A stretch of 64,000 nt of DNA from Pseudomonas sp. G.S.17 (GTDB lineage Bacteria > Pseudomonadota > Gammaproteobacteria > Pseudomonadales > Pseudomonadaceae). Shown one piece after another: positions 52,519-59,420 of the stretch. A program made the translations under genes and the position numbers. The notes under the pieces were generated by a model, which was not told the DNA's origin, made no database searches, and was given only the letters and a program-made list of their open reading frames with translations. The DNA is taken from positions 2,973,501-3,037,500 of the forward strand of contig NZ_CP151076.1 in assembly GCF_038096165.1 (NCBI RefSeq), given 5' to 3'. The stretch's first letter is position 1. The number at the start of each line of letters is the position of its first letter.

Positions 52519-52995
52519 ATGTTCACCGTCGAGCTGGATCAGCAGCGCTTGCAAGATGTGCTGCGCAAGGTTGAATGGGCTGTAGGAGATCTCGCGCCTT
52601 TGATGCGATCAGTTGCCGCAGAGCTGGGCAGCATCACCGAGGAGAATCTGGAGGAGCAAGGCCGTCCAGATTGGGCCGATTTGTCTGACGTGCGTATCGG
52701 CCAGCGCGAAAAGGATGGGACGTGGCCAGGTCAAATGCTGCAGGTCAGTTCCGCTGGCTTGGCAGCATCCATCTCCACCTATGCCACCGATAGCTCAGCC
52801 GTGGTTGGCAGTAACAAGCCCTATGCGGCCATGATGCACTTCGGCGGTACCAAGGCGGAGTTCCCTCATCTCTGGGGCGATATTCCCGCTCGACCTTACC
52901 TGCCGATGGACGCCGAGGGTGTCGTGCAGCCCGAAGCCGAGGAAGCAATCCTTGATCTGGCGATGATGCGCCTGGGAAAAGCGGCCCGCGTGTAA
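52519..52995 (+). CDS. Virion morphogenesis protein (Mu gpG)
   Basis: 158 residues: VELDQQRLQDVLRKVEWAVGDLAPLMRSVAAELGSITEENLEEQGRPDWADLS and PYAAMMHFGGTKAEFPHLWGDIPARPYLPM fit gpG, an assembly or tail-completion protein. ATG 52519 was chosen over the long frame. Confidence 0.82.
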   Translation: MFTVELDQQRLQDVLRKVEWAVGDLAPLMRSVAAELGSITEENLEEQGRPDWADLSDVRIGQREKDGTWPGQMLQVSSAGLAASISTYATDSSAVVGSNKPYAAMMHFGGTKAEFPHLWGDIPARPYLPMDAEGVVQPEAEEAILDLAMMRLGKAARV

Positions 52996-53013
52996 GGCCG
53001 CAGGAGGCGATTA

Positions 53014-53030
53014 GGGGCGTTCAGCGCCCC
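53014..53030 (+). terminator. Hairpin after the gpG gene
   Basis: GGGGCG and CGCCCC arms around TTCAG, 18 bp past the gpG stop. No T-tract. It lies 120 bp before the next late element. Confidence 0.45.
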
Positions 53031-53150
53031 GGTTCATCACGCCACACCCCCGAAGTCCGCTGTATATGCTTTATAAATCCCCGCTGCCGTCCTTTGCCCC
53101 TGTTGATCGGGTGCATATCCCGAACACTTCATCACATTCCCTCGCGATAA

Positions 53151-53171
53151 CTCTTTAAAGCCGATTAAAAG
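53151..53171 (+). promoter_or_regulatory. Late promoter element 2 (CTCTTTAAA-N4-ATTAAAAG)
   Basis: Second copy of the 21-bp element, 60 bp before the protease gene, i.e. at the place of the Mu I promoter. The 236-bp intergenic stretch holding it (52996-53231) has no other feature than the hairpin. Confidence 0.7.
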
Positions 53172-53231
53172 TCTCTGGCAGTCCATTGCATCAGGCTGTG
53201 TGCTTACCCCATCAAGCGCACGCCAATAGCC

Positions 53232-54260
53232 ATGAAGCCACTCCATATTTTCAAGCCGGGTACCCATACCGCCATGAGCGGTGCCAGCTTCAACTTCAGC
53301 GAAAGTGATCTGGCCGCCACGGTGAGTGCTTACTCACCGGCATTGCACGAAGCGCCATTGGTGATTGGCCATCCCAAGCACGATGACCCGGCAATGGGCT
53401 GGGTGAAGTCTCTTCAGGCAACAGCTGAAGGCTTGATCGCCGTGCCGCAGCAGGTCGACCCGGCGTTCGCCGAGCTGATCGGCAAAGGCAGCTACAAGAA
53501 GATCTCCGCCTCGTTCTATCACCCCGACTCACCGAGCAACCCAGTGCCTGGCGTGTACTACCTGCGCCACGTCGGCTTTCTCGGAGCCCAGCCGCCTTCG
53601 ATCAAGGGGCTGCGTTCCATCGATCTGGCTGACACCGATGAAGGTGTCGTCGAGTTCGGCGACTACGGGCACGAGATCAGTTCGGGCTTGTGGCGCAAAT
53701 TCCGTGAGTTCCTGATCGGCCAGTTCGGCGCTGAAACTGCTGACAAGGTGGCTCCGTCCTGGGAGATCGACAGCCTTGCCGAGCAGGCGCGCCGCAATGA
53801 CCTGGATGCAGGCCCTTCCTATTCAGAACCCAAACCCACCACTGAGGTAAATCCCGTGACCGAGGAAGAACAGGCCGTATTGACGGCGGACAACGAGCGT
53901 CTTAAAGCCCAGATCGCCCGCCGCGACAAGGCCGACAAAGCCGCGACCCAGGAAGCGATCCATACCGGCAACACAGAATTCGCCGAGCAGCTGGTGGCCA
54001 GCGGCATGAAGCCTGCCCACGTGGCCGCTGTGGTCGCTGCGCTGGACTACGCCGAGGCCGGCGACAAGAGCGATAAGCCTCTGGAGTTTGGCGAGGCCGA
54101 CGACCGCCAGCCGCTCAGCGAAGGCTTGAAATCCGTGTTCAAGGAGCTGACCGGTGCTGTCAGCTTCAGCGAGCAGGCCTCCAAGCAACGTGCTGGCAAG
54201 GTCCTGGACAAATCCATTAACCCGCTTGTGGCTGACGCCGAAGCCCGCTCGAAACGATAG
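53232..54260 (+). CDS. Prohead protease/scaffold (Mu gpI-like)
   Basis: 342 residues. FKPGTHTAMSGASFNFSESDLAATVSAY begins the Mu I family; KKISASFYHPD holds the likely Ser nucleophile. The C-terminal part (EEEQAVLTADNERLKAQIARRDK) is a coiled-coil scaffold, perhaps also made separately as in Mu Z. Confidence 0.86.
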   Translation: MKPLHIFKPGTHTAMSGASFNFSESDLAATVSAYSPALHEAPLVIGHPKHDDPAMGWVKSLQATAEGLIAVPQQVDPAFAELIGKGSYKKISASFYHPDSPSNPVPGVYYLRHVGFLGAQPPSIKGLRSIDLADTDEGVVEFGDYGHEISSGLWRKFREFLIGQFGAETADKVAPSWEIDSLAEQARRNDLDAGPSYSEPKPTTEVNPVTEEEQAVLTADNERLKAQIARRDKADKAATQEAIHTGNTEFAEQLVASGMKPAHVAAVVAALDYAEAGDKSDKPLEFGEADDRQPLSEGLKSVFKELTGAVSFSEQASKQRAGKVLDKSINPLVADAEARSKR

Positions 54261-54268
54261 GAGGCTCC

Positions 54269-54637
54269 ATGCCTACTTACACACCACCCAAAACGCTGGG
54301 TGATTTGCTCCTGGTTGAAGTCGCTCCCGGCTGGACCAAAGAAAAAGCGCTGCTCGCGATGGGTGCCGCTTACCCACTGGGCACGGTTCTGGCCAAGGTC
54401 AACGGCAAGTGCCAAGCGCTTGATCTGGCGGGCGCGGGCGCAGCCAAAAAGGCCGTGGCTGTTCTCGGTGAGAGCGTGGATGCCACCGCCGCTGATACGC
54501 CTGGCGTGGTCATCGCTCGGGGTGCAGTCGTCGAGCTGGTAGAGCTGCACTGGCCTGCCGGTATCACCGATGTCCAGAAAGTCACCGCCCTGGACGAACT
54601 TAACGCCCTGGGCATCGTCGCTCGTGCGGCGCTCTGA
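54269..54637 (+). CDS. Head decoration protein (lambda gpD-like)
   Basis: 122 residues: PPKTLGDLLLVEVAPGWTKEKALLAMGAAYPLGTVLAK fits the HDPD family, whose trimers stabilise the capsid. Lies between the protease and the capsid gene. Confidence 0.82.
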   Translation: MPTYTPPKTLGDLLLVEVAPGWTKEKALLAMGAAYPLGTVLAKVNGKCQALDLAGAGAAKKAVAVLGESVDATAADTPGVVIARGAVVELVELHWPAGITDVQKVTALDELNALGIVARAAL

Positions 54638-54649
54638 TAGGAGTTGTAC

Positions 54650-55627
54650 ATGAATCTTCAAGACCTCTTCACCGTTGCAAGCCTTAGCGCATCCATCAAC
54701 AAACTGCCGGTCATCCCGAGCAAAGTCGGTGCGATGGGCATCTTCGAAGAGAAAGGCGTCACCACCACGTCGGTGGTGATCGACGAATACGAAGGCCGCC
54801 TGGTGTTGGTCCCGAACACTTCCCGCGATGCCGATCCGGCAGCCGTGAAAGCTGGCAAGCGCGCCCGGCGCACGTTCGAAACGCTGCACTTGCCAATCTC
54901 TCGACCTTTGCTCCCGAGCCAGCTTCAAGGCATTGCGTCCTTCGGCCAAGAGACTGCGACCGTCCCGCAGGCAACGATCATCAATGATCACCTGCAGGAA
55001 CTGAAGAACAGCATCGAGTCCACCCGTGAGTTCCAGCGCGTGGGTGCGTTGCGAGGCAAGCTGCTTAATGCCGACGGCTCGGTGCTCTTTGATCTGTTTA
55101 GCGAGTTTGGCGTTGAACAGAAGAAGGTCACCGTCGCCCTGGGCACGGCATCCACCAATGTTCGCAAGGCCTGCCTGGACGCCAAGCGTCACGCCGAATC
55201 TAAACTCGGTGGTGTCATGGTCACCGGCTTCCGCTCCTTCTGCGGTCCCGACTGGTTCGACGCCTTTACCGAGCACGAGAAGGTCAAGGCTGCGTTCGCT
55301 GGTTACCAGGAGGCGCAGGACCGTATTGGTGGCGATCTGCGTTCGGGGTTCACCTTCGGCGGCATCGAGTTTGTCGAGTACGACGTAACGGTCAGCGGCC
55401 AACGCTTCATTCCGTCCAACGTCGCCCAGGTATTCCCGGTGGGCAAAGGCGTCTTCAAGATGTTCAACGCCCCGGCGAACTACAACGAGACGGTCAACAC
55501 CGTGGGCTTGCCGTTCTACAGCAAGGGTGAAGAACGCAAGATGGGCAAAGGCTGGGACGTAGAAGCGCAGGCTAACCCGTTGGCCATGTGCTTGTTCCCT
55601 GAAGCCCTCGTCGAACTGTCGTTCTAG
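54650..55627 (+). CDS. Major capsid protein (lambda gpE-type)
   Basis: 325 residues: LQDLFTVASLSASINKLPVIPSKVGAMGIFEEKGVTTTSVVIDEYEGRLVLVPNTSRDA is the E-type start. HK97-like fold expected. ATG 54650 preferred; a TTG lies at 54644. Confidence 0.88.
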   Translation: MNLQDLFTVASLSASINKLPVIPSKVGAMGIFEEKGVTTTSVVIDEYEGRLVLVPNTSRDADPAAVKAGKRARRTFETLHLPISRPLLPSQLQGIASFGQETATVPQATIINDHLQELKNSIESTREFQRVGALRGKLLNADGSVLFDLFSEFGVEQKKVTVALGTASTNVRKACLDAKRHAESKLGGVMVTGFRSFCGPDWFDAFTEHEKVKAAFAGYQEAQDRIGGDLRSGFTFGGIEFVEYDVTVSGQRFIPSNVAQVFPVGKGVFKMFNAPANYNETVNTVGLPFYSKGEERKMGKGWDVEAQANPLAMCLFPEALVELSF

Positions 55628-55630
55628 GCC

Positions 55631-56062
55631 ATGCGCTACTGCACCCGCGCCGATATCGGCAGCGCCATCCCAGAGATGACGCTGATTCAGCTCTCCAACG
55701 ATGACCCCTCGGCCATGCAGCCGAACGAGTCCGTGATCGAGGATGGCGTGCGCCAGGCCGAAGAGCTGGTCGACGGTTATCTGCGCGGGCGCTACACCTT
55801 GCCGCTCGATCCGGTCCCCACGGTGCTGCGCGATGCCGTGGTCTATCTGGCGCGACACTGGCTGTATCAGCGTCGCCCAGAAGGCTCGTTGCCGGATCCA
55901 GTCAAGGACAGCCGCAAGGACACCATCAAGCTGCTGGAAAGCATCCGTGATGGTGTCGTCACCCTGGGCATGCCGTCAGGCAAGGCGGCTCCTGAGCCCG
56001 GTGAGATCCGGGTCCGCTCCCGTCGCCAGCAGTTTGGCAACGATTTATGGAAGAGCTACTGA
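55631..56062 (+). CDS. Mu gp36-like protein (DUF1320)
   Basis: 143 residues: YCTRADIGSAIPEMTLIQLSNDD and VDGYLRGRYTLPLDPVPTVLRDAVVYLARHWLYQRRPEG are DUF1320 features; a head-tail connector. Stop overlaps the next ATG. Confidence 0.83.
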   Translation: MRYCTRADIGSAIPEMTLIQLSNDDPSAMQPNESVIEDGVRQAEELVDGYLRGRYTLPLDPVPTVLRDAVVYLARHWLYQRRPEGSLPDPVKDSRKDTIKLLESIRDGVVTLGMPSGKAAPEPGEIRVRSRRQQFGNDLWKSY

Positions 56063-56556
56063 TGAGTCAGCCCCTGATTCAGCCAAAGACACAAACCGAG
56101 CAGCTGATGCTTGCCATCGTGGAGCGCCTGAAAGCGCACTTCGATAAAGAGCTGATGATCGAGTTGTTCCCGGAAAGCCCGGCCCAGTACCGGCTTAACC
56201 ATCCTCGGGGCGCAGTGCTGGTGGCCTTCGGCAAGTCATCCTTCGACGATTCCGAATCGTTGGATGCCATGTTCCAGGCCCGCAAGATCGTGCTGCGCTT
56301 GACCTTTGTGTTCCGGCAGTTGAACGGCAAGGACGGGGTGATCAGCTTCCTTGATCGCGCCCGTGGCGCGCTGGCTGGCTGGAAGGCTCCGCACTGTGAT
56401 GTTGCCTGTCGCCCGCTCGCTGAAGCGTTCATCGGTCAGGTCCAGGGCATCTGGCAGTACAGCCTCGACATTTCCACCCGTGCAACTCAGTTGCAAATCA
56501 TGGAGCCCGAAACCGGGCCTCTACTGACACAGACCCGTTTCGAGGAATACCAGTGA
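56062..56556 (+). CDS. Mu gp37-like protein
   Basis: 164 residues: LMLAIVERLKAHFDKELMIELFPESPAQYRLNHPRGAVLVAF fits the gp37 family (tail terminator-like). TGATG overlap with the previous gene. Confidence 0.78.
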   Translation: MSQPLIQPKTQTEQLMLAIVERLKAHFDKELMIELFPESPAQYRLNHPRGAVLVAFGKSSFDDSESLDAMFQARKIVLRLTFVFRQLNGKDGVISFLDRARGALAGWKAPHCDVACRPLAEAFIGQVQGIWQYSLDISTRATQLQIMEPETGPLLTQTRFEEYQ

Positions 56557-56807
56557 AACTGACCCGCTATTTGTACAAAGGCCCCCAGAGCGCGGCGACG
56601 CTTCGCTTAGTGGCTGAATCCGGCAAGCCTGCCGAGCTGCTCGAAGTACAGCTGATCCCTGGCAAGCCTGTCGAGCTACCTGAAGATCATGAGTATGTTC
56701 AGGTACTGCTCGTCCTCAAACACCTGGAGTTGCTTCCAGGCGATGCTGCCGAAAGCGCTGTGGTCGATGCGCCAACTGCGCAAGACAAGAAAGGAGCAAA
56801 AGCCTGA
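56553..56807 (+). CDS. Small phage protein before the sheath gene
   Basis: 84 residues (MKLTRYLYKGPQSAATLRLVAESG), beta-rich. Position matches Mu gp38, but similarity to it is not evident. The overlaps with both neighbours support translation. Confidence 0.68.
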   Translation: MKLTRYLYKGPQSAATLRLVAESGKPAELLEVQLIPGKPVELPEDHEYVQVLLVLKHLELLPGDAAESAVVDAPTAQDKKGAKA

Positions 56808-58237
56808 TGGCTGCTAACTATTTGCACGGTATTGAAACCCTTGAGATCTCCCGAGGGGCGCGACCCATCCGCATTGTGAAGTCGGCAGTCATTGCGCTAC
56901 TCGGTACCGCACCGGTCGGGGCGGTGAATGCGGTCACGCTGTCGCTGAACGAGACCGACGGCGCTCAGTTTGGTCCTGATGATCTGGACGGCTTCAGTAT
57001 CCCCAAGGCGTTGTCGAGCATCTACGACTTCGGCGCAGGCACTGTGCTGGTGGTGAATGTTCTGGATCCGTTGATCCATCGCACCAACGTTGTGGGCCAG
57101 GCCCGCTCCTTTGGCGACAACGAACTGTTGCGATTGGGTCATGGCGCACTGCAGCTGCTGGAGCTAAAACCGGCTACTGGCAATGGCGCTGCCTACGCAC
57201 TCGGCGTCGATTACACCGTCGATATGCTGACTGGCAAGGTCACCCGATTGGCCGCTGGCGCCATCCCGGTAAACGGTTCGGTCCTCGCCGACTACACCCA
57301 TGCAGATCCGAGCAAGGTCACGCCTGCCGATATCGTCGGCGCGGTCAACATTGCAGGTCAGCGAAGCGGGCTCAAAGCGTTCCAGGACAGCTACAACACC
57401 CTGGGCTTCTTCGCGAAAATCTTCATTGCACCAGGGTTCAGTCAGCTCAATTCGATCAGCGTCGAGCTGATCGCTGCCGCCACTCAGGTTGGCGGGGTCG
57501 CTTACATCGATGCGCCGATCGGCACCACGGTGCAGCAGTGCATTGCCGGTCGCGGGCCTGCAGGCGCGATCAACTTCAACACCAGCAGTGACCGGGTACG
57601 CTTGTGCTATCCCCACGTGAAAGTACTCGACACCGCCACCAGCGGTGAGCGCCTGGAGCCTTTGTCGATCCGCGCCGCTGCTCTTCGGGCAAAGATCGAC
57701 AATGACAAGGGTTACTGGTGGAGCAGCTCCAATCAGGAGCTGATTGGTGTGATCGGGCTGGAACGGCCATTGACCGCTCGTGTTGACGACGCAAGCAGCG
57801 AAGTGAACTTGCTCAACGAAAACGGCATCACCACCGTGTTCAACTCCTTCGGTACCGGGCTGCGCTTGTGGGGTAACCGCACCGCTGCCTGGCCAACTGT
57901 TACGGAGATGCGCAACTTCGAAAACGTCCGTCGCACCAAGGACATCATCGACGAATCCATCCGCTACAGCTCGCTGCAGTTCGTTGACATGCCGATCACC
58001 GACTCTCTGATCGACAGCATCACCGAAAGCGTCAATCTGCTGTTTCGCAAGTTGATTGGCGATGAAGCGCTGATCGGTGGTGAGTGCTGGTATGACCCCG
58101 CTCGCAACCCACAGACAGAGCTGCAGCTCGGTCATGCGCTGTTCAGCTACAAGTTGACCGTGCCTTTGCCGCTTGAGCGAGGCACGTTCGAAACCGAAAT
58201 CACCAGCGAATACCTGGTCAACCTGGGAGCACCATAA
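56807..58237 (+). CDS. Tail sheath protein
   Basis: 476 residues. IETLEISRGARPIRIVKSAVIALLGTAP is the sheath start and LERGTFETEITSEYLVNL its end. Makes the contractile sheath, so the phage is a myovirus. Confidence 0.9.
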   Translation: MAANYLHGIETLEISRGARPIRIVKSAVIALLGTAPVGAVNAVTLSLNETDGAQFGPDDLDGFSIPKALSSIYDFGAGTVLVVNVLDPLIHRTNVVGQARSFGDNELLRLGHGALQLLELKPATGNGAAYALGVDYTVDMLTGKVTRLAAGAIPVNGSVLADYTHADPSKVTPADIVGAVNIAGQRSGLKAFQDSYNTLGFFAKIFIAPGFSQLNSISVELIAAATQVGGVAYIDAPIGTTVQQCIAGRGPAGAINFNTSSDRVRLCYPHVKVLDTATSGERLEPLSIRAAALRAKIDNDKGYWWSSSNQELIGVIGLERPLTARVDDASSEVNLLNENGITTVFNSFGTGLRLWGNRTAAWPTVTEMRNFENVRRTKDIIDESIRYSSLQFVDMPITDSLIDSITESVNLLFRKLIGDEALIGGECWYDPARNPQTELQLGHALFSYKLTVPLPLERGTFETEITSEYLVNLGAP

Positions 58238-58758
58238 TGGCCTTCAGTGCGCACCGCATTTCCAACGCTAACATCTACCTGGACGGGGCCAGCTTCTTCG
58301 GCAAGGCCGAAGAGATCGACCTTGGCTCCGTGAAGGCGGTGATGTCGGACTTCCAGGGGCTGGGCATGATCGGCCTGATCGAGCTGCCCGATGGCTTCGA
58401 CAAGATCGAGGGCAAAATCAACTGGAACAGCCTGTACGGTGACGCCGCCACCAAGCTCGCATCGCCTTTTAAAAGCGTTGCGCTCCAGTGCCGATCGAAT
58501 GTCCAGGTATTTGACAGTACTGGTTTGGTGAGCGAAATCCCGCTGGTCACGATGATGACCATCACCTTCAAGGATTACAAACTGGGGAGCCACAAGCCTC
58601 GTGATCCTGCGAAGTACGAATCCCCATTCTCTGCCACCTATGTGCGTCAGGTGCTCGATGGTGAAGAAGTCCTGTTACTGGATTACTTGGCGAACATTTT
58701 CAAGGTAAATGGCGAAGATCAGCTGGCGACATACAGGAAGAACATCGGCCAGGCTTAA
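58237..58758 (+). CDS. Tail tube protein
   Basis: 173 residues: RISNANIYLDGASFFGKAEEIDLGSVKAVMSDFQGLGMIGLIELPDGFDKIEGKINWNSLYG is the FII/major tail tube family. Directly after the sheath gene. Confidence 0.9.
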   Translation: MAFSAHRISNANIYLDGASFFGKAEEIDLGSVKAVMSDFQGLGMIGLIELPDGFDKIEGKINWNSLYGDAATKLASPFKSVALQCRSNVQVFDSTGLVSEIPLVTMMTITFKDYKLGSHKPRDPAKYESPFSATYVRQVLDGEEVLLLDYLANIFKVNGEDQLATYRKNIGQA

Positions 58759-58821
58759 CGGTAGCGCTGGATGCGCCTGATCTGAATAGCCCCATGGACG
58801 GGGCAGCATGGATGCAACCCT

Positions 58822-58853
58822 GAAGCCCCGCCACCGTGCGGGGCTTCTCTTTA
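58822..58853 (+). terminator. Terminator after the tail tube gene
   Basis: Perfect 10-bp arms GAAGCCCCGC and GCGGGGCTTC around CACCGT, followed by TCTCTTT, a typical intrinsic terminator. It runs into late element 3. Confidence 0.85.
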
Positions 58854-58867
58854 AAGCGTATTAAAAG
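58847..58867 (+). promoter_or_regulatory. Late promoter element 3 (CTCTTTAAA-N4-ATTAAAAG)
   Basis: Third copy, 70 bp before the tail chaperone gene and directly after a terminator. A fresh transcription start is needed here. It corresponds to the late tail promoter (P) of Mu. Confidence 0.72.
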
Positions 58868-58937
58868 CCGAATCGCTCACCAGGTGCGAACCTCTGGACT
58901 CTTTCAGAGCACTCCCACTTCACCTGGAGCAACAGCG

Positions 58938-59294
58938 ATGGCCGCTTCCCTCAGTATCTCTCTTAAATTTCCCTTCACGACCGCTGCTGGCGTCTGCCTT
59001 ACCTCACTGCCTATCACCCGCCTCAAGCGCAAGGACATCGGCAAGGCTCAGGCCTACAGCAAGGACGAAGGGCTGCAGGAAGACTTCCTCTTTGCCAAAA
59101 TGACCGGCATGACGATTGAAGATTTGGCAGAGCTGGACATCGCCGACTCCAAAGTCGTTACCGAGGTGTTTCGGGAAATGGCTGATGGACGAGACCTGGC
59201 TGCACTCCTGGGACGAAGCGCTGTTGATGGTGCTAAAGATGCAGCCATCAGAGATAGCGAACCTGGAGATGCCGGAGTACCTGCGGTGGGTTGA
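58938..59294 (+). CDS. Tail assembly chaperone (upstream frame)
   Basis: 118 residues: LSISLKFPFTTAAGVCLTSLPITRLKRKDIGKAQAYSK and KMTGMTIEDLAELDIADSKVVTEVF are those of tail-assembly E proteins. The end of the frame (GAKDAAIRDSEPG) is unlike a protein core. ATG 58938 with GGAG upstream was chosen. Confidence 0.82.
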   Translation: MAASLSISLKFPFTTAAGVCLTSLPITRLKRKDIGKAQAYSKDEGLQEDFLFAKMTGMTIEDLAELDIADSKVVTEVFREMADGRDLAALLGRSAVDGAKDAAIRDSEPGDAGVPAVG

Positions 59295-59355
59295 TGCGTG
59301 CAGTCGAGAAATCGACCGACGTATCGAAGCTGCAGAAAAGATGCGCTCGCAATGA
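59116..59355 (+). CDS. Tail chaperone extension, reached by frameshift
   Basis: A frame overlapping the chaperone in the +1 (or -2) register. From about 59190 it encodes WDEALLMVLKMQPSEIANLEMPEYLRWVDACSREIDRRIEAAEKMRSQ, a credible domain. Frameshift fusion is usual for this gene pair; Mu uses a -2 shift. Candidate slip site GGGACGA at 59210-59216. The start shown is only the frame's first ATG-like codon. Confidence 0.6.
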   Translation: MKIWQSWTSPTPKSLPRCFGKWLMDETWLHSWDEALLMVLKMQPSEIANLEMPEYLRWVDACSREIDRRIEAAEKMRSQ

Positions 59356-59420
59356 GTGTCATCGTAGAGGCCGGGCTATTGGCTCGGCCGGTCTAGGTCC
59401 AAGCTCCAGGCGTAATCAAT

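Noticed and set aside
53037..53267. 76-codon frame on the minus strand over the intergenic gap before the protease gene
   Set aside because: It covers late element 2 and the leader and has no supporting overlap or family; treated as chance.
54047..55858. 603-codon frame on the minus strand
   Set aside because: It lies opposite the protease, decoration, capsid and gp36 genes, and has no recognisable motif; GC-rich codon bias creates such shadows.
57164..58135. 323-codon frame on the minus strand
   Set aside because: Antisense to the tail sheath gene.
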